64,000 nucleotides of DNA from contig NZ_LR734808.1 of NCBI RefSeq assembly GCF_902506655.1, positions 3,532,501 through 3,596,500 of the forward strand, in the 5' to 3' direction. The first letter of the stretch is position 1. Each line of letters opens with the position of its first letter. Made by a program: the position numbers and the translations under genes. The notes beneath the pieces are model-generated. The model made no database searches. It was not told where the DNA came from and saw nothing but the letters and a program-made list of their open reading frames with translations. Source of the DNA: Marinoscillum sp. 108. GTDB taxonomy: Bacteria; Bacteroidota; Bacteroidia; Cytophagales; Cyclobacteriaceae. Shown one piece after another: positions 27,542 through 36,951 of this stretch.

Positions 27542-29071
27542 ATGAAAAAAATATTCATTTATATAGCAATTATAGGAGGGGGATGTTTCGGCTGTGAAGA
27601 CAAGTTGGACATTGAGAACCCCAACGAACCCAATGTAGGATTGTTTTGGGAGACCGGCGAGGATGCCGAAAAGGGAGTCAACGCGATCTACAGTACTTTG
27701 CATAAAGGCTCTATTTCACGATGGATGCCAATGCTGTACTCTACTCGCGCAGACATTGGCGAAAGCCGAAGCCCATGGACAGACCTGTCCAATGCACTGG
27801 ACAAGTTCATACAGCCAGATTATAACTTCGATCCCGTATCAGGAGTTTTTGCCGACAATTATGTGGGTATTTTCCGTGCCAACCAGGTGCTGGACAATGT
27901 TCCGGGCATTGATATGGAAAAGAGCGAGAAGGACGTACTGCTAGGACAGGCTTATTTCCTAAGGGCCTTATTTTATTATCACCTGGCTACTCTTTATGGC
28001 AATGTGCCGATGTTGTTGAAAACATCAGAGCCTCAAGATTACCCACCTAACAGTACGCAAGCAGAAGTATTTGAGCAGATCATTTCTGACCTGGAGCTGG
28101 CAGTGCCAATGTTGCCTGCTAGATATGCTGATGCCGCGGACCTTGGTCGCGTGACTAAAGGTGCAGCTTATGCCTTATTGGCCAAAGCGCACATGCAGCT
28201 CGGTCAATACCAGGCAGCACTACCAGCCCTGCAATGGCTTGTGGATGGTGAGGGTGGAGATATTTACAATTTGGTCGCCAACTATCGTGACAACTTTCTC
28301 ATCACTACGGAAAACAACGTAGAGTCCGTTTTTGAGTGGCAGTTTGCAGAGAATCCCAACGAGTTCACAGACAATGATATTCAAACGCCAAATCATAACT
28401 ACGGCACTTCTTTGGCTCAGTTTACCGCTCCGGTAGGTATTGGATGGTCAGATGCAGAAGCACGCCGATGGATCATCTATGAATTTGATGAACTCACTGT
28501 TTCTGGTGACCGGGATCCCCGGGTGGCAGCTAGTTTCCTGTTTGATTCTACAGACATCAACGGGCCTGATGCCACGATGATCTATGGTCAATCGTTCAGT
28601 AGCCGGTATGGCACCGGCCCTGACAGCAAGCGTGTTTGGGTTCGCAAATTTCTGAATGATCACTGGAAAAACCAGGAGGGATACCGGTCACCCAATAACT
28701 ATCGATACATCAGGTACTCGGATGTGCTGCTCATGTATGCAGAGTGTCTGAATGCTACCGGGAGCACTGCTGCGGCTTATCCGCACGTGGATCGTGTACG
28801 TCAGCGGGCCGGACTTCAGTCCCTTTCAGTGGCAAGACCAGGTCTGAACCAGGCCGCGTTTTTGGAGCAGCTGAAGCATGAGCGTTTGCTGGAGCTGGCT
28901 GGTGAAGGGCACCGATGGAACGATTTGGCCAGGTGGGGTGATTTGGGCCCCGGATTGGCAGTAAACGATCCTGCGTTCGCCAATTTTGAAGTAGGTAAAC
29001 ACGAGTTGTTACCTATCCCACAGTTGGATATCGATGCTAACCCCAATTTGGAGCAAAATCCGAAATGGTAA
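27542..29071 (+). CDS. SusD/RagB-type glycan-binding outer-membrane lipoprotein
   Basis: 509 residues. Lipobox GGGCFGCED with Cys17; TPR-like SusD core with the family's LRALFYYHLATLYGNVPML motif; C-terminal SusD domain with RYSDVLLMYAECLNATGS and RWNDLARWG, ending LLPIPQLDIDANPNLEQNPKW. It forms the hinged lid on SusC and captures the glycan at the cell surface. The ATG at 27542 is 12 bases after the susC stop. A hairpin follows its stop and may lower transcription into the enzyme genes. Confidence 0.95.
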   Translation: MKKIFIYIAIIGGGCFGCEDKLDIENPNEPNVGLFWETGEDAEKGVNAIYSTLHKGSISRWMPMLYSTRADIGESRSPWTDLSNALDKFIQPDYNFDPVSGVFADNYVGIFRANQVLDNVPGIDMEKSEKDVLLGQAYFLRALFYYHLATLYGNVPMLLKTSEPQDYPPNSTQAEVFEQIISDLELAVPMLPARYADAADLGRVTKGAAYALLAKAHMQLGQYQAALPALQWLVDGEGGDIYNLVANYRDNFLITTENNVESVFEWQFAENPNEFTDNDIQTPNHNYGTSLAQFTAPVGIGWSDAEARRWIIYEFDELTVSGDRDPRVAASFLFDSTDINGPDATMIYGQSFSSRYGTGPDSKRVWVRKFLNDHWKNQEGYRSPNNYRYIRYSDVLLMYAECLNATGSTAAAYPHVDRVRQRAGLQSLSVARPGLNQAAFLEQLKHERLLELAGEGHRWNDLARWGDLGPGLAVNDPAFANFEVGKHELLPIPQLDIDANPNLEQNPKW

Positions 29072-29079
29072 AATAATGC

Positions 29080-29114
29080 CCCGGGCATTATTGCCCGGGC
29101 GTATTTCTTTTTCT
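29080..29114 (+). terminator. hairpin after susD, probable partial terminator
   Basis: CCCGGGC (29080-29086) pairs with GCCCGGG (29093-29099) around a 6-base loop; an alternative stem AATAATGCC/GGCATTATT overlaps it. TATTTCTTTTT follows. This would favour susCD over the downstream enzyme genes. Confidence 0.55.
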
Positions 29115-29133
29115 AAACAAAATCAATGACATC

Positions 29134-30210
29134 ATGCAAATGCTGAGAGCCGTTTTGGTTCATCTCGTAGGAATCCTATTGTTTGGGCTTACTGCCTGTG
29201 CGGAAGAAGGATCACCAAAAATTGACAAGAATCCTCCAAAGGAAGAGCCCACAGTGGATTCTTTATTTCTTAATCCTGTTCACACAAGTGGTCCCGATCC
29301 CTGGGTTTTCCAAAAAGATGACCATTACTACCTCACATTTACTACCGGGATCAATGTAACACTCTACAAGACAGATGTGATGTCGGACTTATCAAAGGCC
29401 TATCAGCGGGTGGTGTGGACTCCGCCAGCCAGTGGACCAAATTCGCGTAACATCTGGGCACCGGAGATTCACTTCATACGGGACAAATGGTACATCTACT
29501 ACGCGGCTGATGATGGCAACAATGACAATCACCGGATGTTCGTCCTTGAAAATTCCAGTGCCGACCCTACCGTTGGTCAGTGGGTGGATAAGGGGGAGCT
29601 AAAGCTCCCAGGCGATCGGTGGGCCATTGATGGGACCATTTTTGAGCATGCAGATCAGCTCTATTACCTCTGGTCGGGGTGGTCAGGAGCCACCAATGGT
29701 CGGCAGGATCTCTATATCTGTAAGATGACCGATCCCTATACCGCGGAGGGAGATAGGGTGTTATTGACCAAGCCTGAACTCTCGTGGGAGACCAATGGCA
29801 CCAACCCCACAGTGGTGGAAGGGCCACAGGTATTGAAAAATGGCGATAAACTGTTTATGATATACTCGGCAGGAGGCTGCTGGACGGATGGCTATTCTTT
29901 GGGGATGTTGACTGCTGCGGCAGATGCGGACCTGATGACTGCTGAGTCCTGGGTGAAGTCACCAAATCCTGTATTTAGTCAAAATCCATCAGGCAATGCC
30001 TTTGGGCCGGGTCACAATGGATTTTTCAAATCGCTGGATGGCACGGAGGATTGGATTATCTACCATGCCAACCCCTTCGAGGGGCAAGGCTGTGGTGGAG
30101 CAAGATCCATCCGTATTCAGCCTTTTACCTGGGATCAGCAGGGCTATCCCGATTTTGGGACACCCCATCCCCTCTATCAGAAGCTTACCAGGCCTTCTGG
30201 TGAGTATTAG
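29134..30210 (+). CDS. GH43-family glycoside hydrolase lipoprotein
   Basis: 358 residues. Signal peptide with lipobox (FGLTACAEE), so membrane-anchored and probably surface-exposed. Five-bladed propeller motifs: catalytic base Asp55 in GPDPWVF, Asp166 in WAIDGTIF, general acid Glu229 in VVEGPQVL, and GPGHNGFF near the end. GH43 enzymes cleave arabinofuranosyl or xylosyl bonds. The close spacing to neighbours and the CBM42 protein downstream favour arabinose-containing glycans (inference). Confidence 0.88.
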   Translation: MQMLRAVLVHLVGILLFGLTACAEEGSPKIDKNPPKEEPTVDSLFLNPVHTSGPDPWVFQKDDHYYLTFTTGINVTLYKTDVMSDLSKAYQRVVWTPPASGPNSRNIWAPEIHFIRDKWYIYYAADDGNNDNHRMFVLENSSADPTVGQWVDKGELKLPGDRWAIDGTIFEHADQLYYLWSGWSGATNGRQDLYICKMTDPYTAEGDRVLLTKPELSWETNGTNPTVVEGPQVLKNGDKLFMIYSAGGCWTDGYSLGMLTAAADADLMTAESWVKSPNPVFSQNPSGNAFGPGHNGFFKSLDGTEDWIIYHANPFEGQGCGGARSIRIQPFTWDQQGYPDFGTPHPLYQKLTRPSGEY

Positions 30211-30238
30211 ATCAATTACTAACTAAACCTAAAAAGCA

Positions 30239-32032
30239 ATGAAAGCTAAGTTGATAATAGTGATAACATTAATGATCATTGGCACGGGCCTAAGGGCTCA
30301 GGATGCCATTCATGATCTGGATTTCGATGTGCAGAAATCAAGCATTTCAGCAGTGGATATTGATGCCGATGGAGATCGGGATATTCTGATCATCGGTGAA
30401 AACCCTAACGGGAAATTTGCACAACTATTTCGCAACAATGGCGAGATGAGTTTTGAAAAAGTGGCTTCACCTTTTGCTCCTTCAGCCATTACTTCGGTGA
30501 CTTTTGGAGACGTGAATGGTGATGGTCAGCTAGATGCCCTTCAGTCCGGATTTGCGGATTCGGTCATTGTCAATCTTTATACTACCAATGAATCAGGTGA
30601 CCTTGCTTTGGATGATTTCTACAGCAGTTTGGCGCATATCGCGCCTTCTTCGGCTATCGCTGATCTCAACAATGATGGTCATGCGGATATCTTGATTTTT
30701 GGAAATCACAACATTGAAGACCAACGACCTAAAATCTACTTTGGAGATGGTACAGGTGGGTTCACTTCCGAGTCGCCATTTGACACCTACAAATTTATAG
30801 ACCCCAAAGTGAGCACTGTGGATGTTGATACTGATGGTGATCTGGACCTATGGGTGATGGCTGGCTATGAAGAAGGCATCGATGCCCGTTTTGCCCGCTT
30901 ATTTATCAACGACGGTGGCACATTCACAGAAACTGATCCTGGAATCATCGCCAAAGGGCCCGGTTCATCGGACTGGGGAGATTATGATGGCGATGGTGAC
31001 CTTGATTTGCTGATTGGCGGCTGGGGTTATGTCAATTCAGGAGAAGACAATGACATGATCTACCGAATCTATAAAAACACAGGCGGAACCTTCACAGAAG
31101 CAGCGGTATTCCAGCCCTTCGGGGCCTTTAGTCCATCTGATGCTTCCCGATTTGCAGACTGGGACAATGACGGTGATCTGGATGTGATCCTGACCGGGTG
31201 GAATCCAGATGAAGGGGGCCAGCGAACGGCTTTTTTCATCAATACTTCGGGAACATTTGCAGCTGCGGACTACAATGCCACCCTTCCCGGTATTTCCGAG
31301 AGTGCCGTGGCTATTTCCGATCTGGATGATGATGGAGATCTGGATCTGATCATCAACGGTTACTCTGGAAATGAGTGGAATGGCGAGGGTTCAGCTTACA
31401 ACCGGAATGTGGCGCTGGTAATAGAAAACACCACGGCGGGTACCAATGCCGCGCCAGCCCCACCGGCCAACCTTTCGGCCAAAGCCAATGGAAAAGCTGT
31501 GACCTTTAGCTGGGATGAAGCAACGGATGATTCTACTCCGGCAGCGTCTCTGAGCTACAATCTGTTTTTGGTGGATTCCGATGGAAACTATTTCTTCTAC
31601 CCCGTGGCAGATACCACCTCTGGTAAACTCATGGTGCAGGAGAAAGGCAACATGCAGCTGAATAACGCCTGGACTGTTAAGGGGCTCCCTTACGGGGAAT
31701 ACAGATGGGGAGTCCAGGCCATCGATCACAGTTTTGCAGGGTCGACTTTCGCCAAAGACAACTTCAGCCATTTGGAAGGAGGCCCACTGGCTACTTCATT
31801 GGAGAGCGACGCACTTATCTATCCAAATCCAAATCAGGGCCAGATACAGGTCAGGGTGAATAATCAAATCCGACAGCTCAGTATTTTGACCATGGATGGG
31901 AAGCTGGTAAGGTCTCTGAATGTGGAAGCGGGTGCCAAAAGTGTTCAGATTCCCATGGCGGCTGGTATTTACCTGGTGAGGGCTCTTCGTGCCGATGGAC
32001 ATTCCACTTCAGATAAAGTAATAGTAAAGTAA
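30239..32032 (+). CDS. secreted FG-GAP/VCBS-repeat protein with T9SS sorting domain
   Basis: 597 residues. Signal peptide (to LRAQ); about eight VCBS/FG-GAP calcium-binding repeats (about 30-390) with DxDxDGDxD loops, such as DIDADGDRDILIIG, DVNGDGQLDALQSG and DWDNDGDLDVILTG; a fibronectin-like region (about 400-510); and a T9SS type-A tail with IYPNPNQGQIQV...GIYLVRAL...SDKVIVK. It is exported by the type IX system and attached to the surface. No catalytic motif is visible; it may bind glycan or act as scaffold for the PUL enzymes. Its place in the middle of the operon supports a role in glycan handling. Confidence 0.85.
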   Translation: MKAKLIIVITLMIIGTGLRAQDAIHDLDFDVQKSSISAVDIDADGDRDILIIGENPNGKFAQLFRNNGEMSFEKVASPFAPSAITSVTFGDVNGDGQLDALQSGFADSVIVNLYTTNESGDLALDDFYSSLAHIAPSSAIADLNNDGHADILIFGNHNIEDQRPKIYFGDGTGGFTSESPFDTYKFIDPKVSTVDVDTDGDLDLWVMAGYEEGIDARFARLFINDGGTFTETDPGIIAKGPGSSDWGDYDGDGDLDLLIGGWGYVNSGEDNDMIYRIYKNTGGTFTEAAVFQPFGAFSPSDASRFADWDNDGDLDVILTGWNPDEGGQRTAFFINTSGTFAAADYNATLPGISESAVAISDLDDDGDLDLIINGYSGNEWNGEGSAYNRNVALVIENTTAGTNAAPAPPANLSAKANGKAVTFSWDEATDDSTPAASLSYNLFLVDSDGNYFFYPVADTTSGKLMVQEKGNMQLNNAWTVKGLPYGEYRWGVQAIDHSFAGSTFAKDNFSHLEGGPLATSLESDALIYPNPNQGQIQVRVNNQIRQLSILTMDGKLVRSLNVEAGAKSVQIPMAAGIYLVRALRADGHSTSDKVIVK

Positions 32033-32066
32033 TCAATCATGACTCAGGCCGAACGTAAAGCGCTAA

Positions 32067-33281
32067 ATGAAGCATCATCAACAGATTCTTAAAAGCATGG
32101 TTTTGCTTTGGATGATAATGGTTCTCTGTTATTGCAAGCCAGGCGAGGAGCCCTCCGAGCAGCCTCCGATGGTGGAGGAGGATACCACCGCCTGGGTGAT
32201 AGAGCATGCTCAGCCGGGAGCACCCATCTCACACATCAGGTGGGGGGAACCCGTGAAAGTCTCTCACGAAGTGTTTGGAGCCGAATATCCAAGGATGCTG
32301 CAGCTGGGTGAGGACACTTTGTTTTTGGCTTACCATGGAGGTGATGAGCAAAACGCCTGGGACAATATTTACCTGAGAAAAAGCTTCGACCGGGGAGCCA
32401 CGTGGAGTGAAGAGGAAGTTCTAATGGCTGACAATGATCCCAATTATTGGGGCTTTGCCAACCCGGAGTTTTTAGAGCTCAGGAGCGGTCGGATCTTGAT
32501 GGCCTTTACCGGACGCGGCAGGCCAGATGATAACCAGCATGACAATATCCAGTTCATGTACAGCGATGATCGGGGCACTACATGGAGTGCCCCGAGAATT
32601 GTGGCCCTTGGGCGATCGTGGGAGCCTGCCATGGTGCAGCACCCCAATGGGGACGTACTGCTTTTCTACTCCAGCGAAGCCCGGTGGTGGCAGGTGGTTC
32701 CTGCCGATCAGACTCAGCAGGAGATACTCATGGTCACCTCGAAAAATGATGGGGGCTCGTGGAGCCTGCCCAAGTCTGTGGCCTACACCTCCGGAATGCG
32801 CGATGGCATGCCAGTGCCTTTGGTACTGAAAGATGGTAAAGGGATTGCTTTTGCCATTGAGTCTGTGAACAACAGAGATTCTCCATGGATACTACGCTCC
32901 TCTTTGTCTGCACGCTTCCAAACCCCTGGTGACATTAGTAAAAGGCTGGCGGCACCTAAAACCACAGTCAACTTTGGCGGAGGCCCCTATCTGGTACAGC
33001 TGCCCACTGGAGAGACCATCCTTTCATGTCATGATACAGGCGACAGGGACATTGGGCCAGACTGGAAACGAAATACCATGTACGTACTGATCGGAGATGC
33101 TGAAGCCAACAACTTCTCCAATGTTTCCTATCCTTTTCCAGATCTGCCGGCAGATGAAGGAGCCTTTTTTAATGCACTACACGTCCTCGATGAGGATACT
33201 GTGATCGCTTTGGGCAGTCGATATTTTGCGGATGGTCATACGGAAGTTCATTGGGTGACGGGTGAGATAGTGAGGCAGTAA
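32067..33281 (+). CDS. BNR/Asp-box propeller lipoprotein, sialidase-like or GH93 arabinanase-like
   Basis: 404 residues. Lipobox (VLCYCKPGE) near residue 24. Asp-box repeats SFDRGATWSE, SDDRGTTWSA and NDGGSWSL mark a six-bladed propeller. Family members include sialidases and GH93 exo-arabinanases; length and context fit the latter, but I cannot see diagnostic residues of GH93. The neighbours are two GH43 enzymes and a CBM42 protein. A function in cutting arabinan chains is an inference; a sialidase is unlikely without an FRIP motif, which I do not see. Confidence 0.75.
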   Translation: MKHHQQILKSMVLLWMIMVLCYCKPGEEPSEQPPMVEEDTTAWVIEHAQPGAPISHIRWGEPVKVSHEVFGAEYPRMLQLGEDTLFLAYHGGDEQNAWDNIYLRKSFDRGATWSEEEVLMADNDPNYWGFANPEFLELRSGRILMAFTGRGRPDDNQHDNIQFMYSDDRGTTWSAPRIVALGRSWEPAMVQHPNGDVLLFYSSEARWWQVVPADQTQQEILMVTSKNDGGSWSLPKSVAYTSGMRDGMPVPLVLKDGKGIAFAIESVNNRDSPWILRSSLSARFQTPGDISKRLAAPKTTVNFGGGPYLVQLPTGETILSCHDTGDRDIGPDWKRNTMYVLIGDAEANNFSNVSYPFPDLPADEGAFFNALHVLDEDTVIALGSRYFADGHTEVHWVTGEIVRQ

Positions 33282-33325
33282 AAAAAGATACTAAGGCAGG
33301 ATTTTGCTTAAAAAGTGAAATCCAC

Positions 33326-33346
33326 GGGCGGCCCAAGGGGCCGCCC
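33326..33346 (+). terminator. GC-rich hairpin between PUL genes
   Basis: GGGCGGCC (33326-33333) pairs with GGCCGCCC (33339-33346). The following ATTATTATC is only weakly U-rich, so termination would be partial. Confidence 0.45.
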
Positions 33347-33413
33347 ATTATTATCGCAAATTTTTGTTTCTGTGTTATGCGCCAGAAAGATTTTTCATTT
33401 CAAAACGAACGCT

Positions 33414-35054
33414 ATGAAACTTAAGAAATTACAAATCAGAATCATCGTCATAATGATGATCGTTATGGGTGCTTTTGGCGCTGACTTACATGCTCAAACC
33501 ACTCGGTTTGAGTCGCACAACTTTCCGGGCAACTATATCCGACACGCTTACAGCCGGGGGCGAATAGATGCCAATGTGAGTCCGTTTCAGGATTCGGAGT
33601 TTAGAATTGTTCCAGGCCTGGCCAATGGTGCGGCCATTTCGTTGGAGTCCGTAAATTTCCCGGGGAGCTTTTTACGTCATAAAAATGGCGAAATCTGGCT
33701 GGAGCCGAATGACGGTTCGGGTATTTTTCATCAGGATGCCACCTGGTGGATGCGAAGCGGTCTTGCCGGTGGTGGCGTGTCATTTGAGTCTTACAATTTT
33801 TGGGGCAATTACATTCGTCATAGAAATGGGCTGTTGTACAGCGAAAGTCCCGGGGGTTTACCGGCTGACGCCACTTTTCATGAACGACCTGTGGGGGGTG
33901 GTGCCATGGTCGATGCTTTTGAGGGGGCCGATCCTGAGATCACCAACTTCGATGGAAACTATCGCATCTACGTCACCAATCAGGGTGGGGTGATCCGATG
34001 TATGAGGCCTTACGACAACAATAATCTAAAAGGTAGCTGGTATGCTACCACGGCTTTCACCATGCCCCCACACCTGATAAATGGCTGGGCCCCGGCAGTG
34101 GTGAAAGTAGGCAGTGAGTATCGCATGTATTTCAATGCCATTGACACCAGAGGGCCGGATGATAATAACATCTACGTGGCCTTTTCCAATAATCCCAACT
34201 CCGGCTTTGCCAATGAAGTGGAGGTGGTGCATGATGGAGCCGGCGGCTGCACCGATGTGATCGACGCTGGCATTGATGGAAACATTATCTACTATGGTGG
34301 CTCCGTGGGGGGTGGTGCCTTCATGGCAGACCTTACCAACAATGGACGCAGTTCTGCCAATCACAGAATGGTCAACGGGCTCACCAATTACTCTGAGGCG
34401 CCTTTCGTAGGGTATGTCACCGGAGTAGGTAAAGTGATGCTGTATGCCCGCGGTTTTTATTATAATGATTCCTATGGCACCAACTGGGCCACGGGTGATG
34501 GCCAGAACTGGACCTATCAGGGGCAAGTCAATTTCCCCAATGCTGACCAGTATTTGTTCAGATTAGGCCATGCCTCTACGGTAAACGATTACATCGCCGT
34601 GAATAGCAATCGGGCAGGAACGCCGGTTCGCAGGATTGCCATTGGTCAACTCTCTTTGCAGGGGGGATACCTGGAAGGTAATCGTGTGAGTGGTGACCCT
34701 GGCGCTGATACCGAGGGGATGGTACTTACTGTGGTGATCGAAGACCTCACGGACGTGAATGTGGTCGCCGATTTTGGTGAAATGAAACCGAGTGACTTTA
34801 AAATATATCCCAATCCAGTACAAGGCACTGAGTTTTTCATCGCATTCAATGCGCGTGAAGTAGCCACCTCTGCACAGATTGATATTTATGATCTCAGTGG
34901 AGCACTTGTGCTGCAGGTGATCAAGGAGAATGTTGAGATGGGTGTCAACTCCTATCAGCTTGATCGGTCTGGCCTTCGTGCAGGGCAGTATATGCTGCGT
35001 GTGACCAACGACCGTGGACAACTACTCGGTGGGGATACATTTATTGTGAAATAG
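33414..35054 (+). CDS. secreted CBM42 (AbfB) plus GH43-like propeller protein with T9SS sorting domain
   Basis: 546 residues from the ATG at 33414, where the signal peptide begins; the open frame upstream to 33315 is ignored. Residues about 31-157 hold three beta-trefoil repeats of the form 'ES.NFpGnyiRH' (RFESHNFPGNYIRH, SLESVNFPGSFLRH, SFESYNFWGNYIRH), the mark of an arabinofuranose-binding CBM42. A GH43-like propeller follows (FDGNYRIYVTNQGGVIRCM...GWAPAVVKVGSEYRMYF). A T9SS tail (FKIYPNPVQG...GQYMLRVTND) ends the protein. It probably binds and perhaps cleaves arabinose side chains outside the cell; the catalytic residues of the propeller are not clear. Confidence 0.85.
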   Translation: MKLKKLQIRIIVIMMIVMGAFGADLHAQTTRFESHNFPGNYIRHAYSRGRIDANVSPFQDSEFRIVPGLANGAAISLESVNFPGSFLRHKNGEIWLEPNDGSGIFHQDATWWMRSGLAGGGVSFESYNFWGNYIRHRNGLLYSESPGGLPADATFHERPVGGGAMVDAFEGADPEITNFDGNYRIYVTNQGGVIRCMRPYDNNNLKGSWYATTAFTMPPHLINGWAPAVVKVGSEYRMYFNAIDTRGPDDNNIYVAFSNNPNSGFANEVEVVHDGAGGCTDVIDAGIDGNIIYYGGSVGGGAFMADLTNNGRSSANHRMVNGLTNYSEAPFVGYVTGVGKVMLYARGFYYNDSYGTNWATGDGQNWTYQGQVNFPNADQYLFRLGHASTVNDYIAVNSNRAGTPVRRIAIGQLSLQGGYLEGNRVSGDPGADTEGMVLTVVIEDLTDVNVVADFGEMKPSDFKIYPNPVQGTEFFIAFNAREVATSAQIDIYDLSGALVLQVIKENVEMGVNSYQLDRSGLRAGQYMLRVTNDRGQLLGGDTFIVK

Positions 35055-35065
35055 AATACAAACTC

Positions 35066-35103
35066 GCGAACCCCTTTGCACCACAGGTAGCAAAGGGGTT
35101 CGC
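35066..35103 (+). terminator. perfect 13-base-pair hairpin after the CBM42 gene
   Basis: GCGAACCCCTTTG (35066-35078) and CAAAGGGGTTCGC (35091-35103), 12-base loop. The downstream TTATTAC is a poor T-run. A likely partial terminator or mRNA 3'-end stabiliser inside the PUL. Confidence 0.6.
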
Positions 35104-35138
35104 TTATTACCTTAGAATAGAGAATGGATACGATGATC

Positions 35139-36944
35139 ATGAAAAACGTACTAACCTTAATACTGGCCTTGGGCCTTTGTAGTGCAAGCGCACAGTGGAA
35201 GCCTGCAGGTGACAAAATCAAAACCAAATGGGCTACCGAAGTGGATCCCGACAATGTGCTACCCGAGTACCCGCGTCCGATCATGACCAGAGCCAACTGG
35301 AAAAATCTGAATGGGTTGTGGGACTTTGCGATGGTCAAGCGCAATGCCACCGAACCTCAGGCATACAGTGAGCAAATTCTGGTGCCCTTTCCAGTGGAGT
35401 CTAGCCTTTCCGGAGTGCAGAAAATGGTAGGTGCAGAAAATGTAGTTTGGTACCGCCGCACCTTTGAGGTGCCAGCTGCCTGGGAGGGCAAAAATACTTT
35501 GCTCCACTTTGGCGCTGTGGACTGGCGCACGGAGGTGTTTGTCAATGACATTAAAATAGGTACGCATGAAGGTGGGTACACGCCGTTTTCATTTGACATT
35601 ACTCCGTACCTGAAAGATGGGGTACAAAAACTGACCGTGAAAGTGTGGGATCCCACAGATGCTGGCCCGCAGCCCCGAGGCAAGCAGGTGAACAAGCCCG
35701 GTGGCATCTGGTACACACCAGTCACCGGGATCTGGCAAACCGTATGGTTAGAGCCAGTGGATGCTACGTCCATAGTAGATATCCGAACCAATCCCAACAT
35801 TGATGACAATACCCTCAGCGTGCAAGTAGCGACCCGAGGCAGCTCTTATGGAGACCTGATTGAGATCAAAGTACAAGATGGTGCGAATGTGATCAAAACG
35901 GTGAAGACCGCCGTAGGACAGGAGGCAGTCATTACGATACCATCACCCAAACTATGGTCACCTGAGTCACCATTCCTTTATGATCTGGAAGTTGCGCTTA
36001 TCCGTGATGGAGTGGCCAGGGATCAGGTGAAAAGCTATTTCGCCATGCGAAAGATCTCTACTCAGCGAGATACAAAGGGTATTGTCAGACTTCAGTTGAA
36101 CAACAAGGATTATTTCCAGTTTGGCCCGTTGGATCAGGGTTGGTGGCCCGATGGTCTCTACACGGCTCCTACGGAGGAGGCGCTCATTTATGACATTCAA
36201 AAGACCAAAGATTTTGGTTTCAATATGATCCGTAAACATGTGAAAGTAGAACCAGCCAGATGGTATACTCACTGTGACAGGATGGGTGTGCTGGTGTGGC
36301 AGGACATGCCCAATGGTGATGATCAGCCTATCTGGCAAAATCGCCAGTATTTCACTGGCACCGAATTGCAACGTACGGCAGAATCGGAAGCGATTTACCG
36401 CAAGGAATGGAAAGAAATCATGGATTATCTTTATTCTTATCCGAGTATCGTGTGCTGGGTGCCCTTCAATGAAGGTTGGGGTCAGTTTAAAACTCAGGAG
36501 ATCGTGGAGTGGAATATGGCCTATGATCCTTCCAGACTCGTGAACCCGGCAAGTGGGGGTAATCATTTTCAGGTAGGCTCTATGCTAGACCTCCATAATT
36601 ACCCGGGACCGGAAATGTACCTGTACGATGCACAACGTCCGACGGTGCTGGGCGAATATGGCGGCATTGGGCTGCCCTTGAAAGATCACCTTTGGGAGCC
36701 TGATAGAAACTGGGGCTACGTGCAGTTTAAAACCTCCAAAGAGGTAACAGAAAAATATGTGGAGTATGCGCAACAGCTGGCTGACATGGCGAAAACCGGG
36801 TTTTCTGCTGCTATTTATACCCAAACGACCGATGTGGAAGTGGAGGTCAATGGCTTCATGACCTACGACAGGAAGGTGATCAAGCTGGACGAAAAAGAAG
36901 TTAGAAAAGCCAATCAGGCAGTGATCAATGCGATACAGAAATAA
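35139..36944 (+). CDS. GH2-family exported glycoside hydrolase
   Basis: 601 residues from ATG 35139 (MKNVLTLILALGLCSASAQ signal peptide); an in-frame ATG at 35124 is an alternative. Sugar-binding domain (RANWKNLNGLWDFAMV ... LHFGAVDWRTEVFVND ... GYTPFSFDITPYL), an immunoglobulin-like domain, then the TIM barrel with acid/base Glu445 in VPFNEGWGQF and nucleophile Glu506 in LGEYGGIG. GH2 includes beta-galactosidase, beta-glucuronidase and arabinopyranosidase-type activities; the substrate is not decided by sequence. Without a lipobox, it is probably periplasmic, acting on oligosaccharides imported by SusCD. Confidence 0.9.
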   Translation: MKNVLTLILALGLCSASAQWKPAGDKIKTKWATEVDPDNVLPEYPRPIMTRANWKNLNGLWDFAMVKRNATEPQAYSEQILVPFPVESSLSGVQKMVGAENVVWYRRTFEVPAAWEGKNTLLHFGAVDWRTEVFVNDIKIGTHEGGYTPFSFDITPYLKDGVQKLTVKVWDPTDAGPQPRGKQVNKPGGIWYTPVTGIWQTVWLEPVDATSIVDIRTNPNIDDNTLSVQVATRGSSYGDLIEIKVQDGANVIKTVKTAVGQEAVITIPSPKLWSPESPFLYDLEVALIRDGVARDQVKSYFAMRKISTQRDTKGIVRLQLNNKDYFQFGPLDQGWWPDGLYTAPTEEALIYDIQKTKDFGFNMIRKHVKVEPARWYTHCDRMGVLVWQDMPNGDDQPIWQNRQYFTGTELQRTAESEAIYRKEWKEIMDYLYSYPSIVCWVPFNEGWGQFKTQEIVEWNMAYDPSRLVNPASGGNHFQVGSMLDLHNYPGPEMYLYDAQRPTVLGEYGGIGLPLKDHLWEPDRNWGYVQFKTSKEVTEKYVEYAQQLADMAKTGFSAAIYTQTTDVEVEVNGFMTYDRKVIKLDEKEVRKANQAVINAIQK

Positions 36945-36951
36945 GCTAAGA

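Noticed and set aside
32067-33281. Call of a true sialidase
   Set aside because: Asp-boxes are present but no FRIP motif or arginine triad could be seen; context favours an arabinan-active or related propeller.
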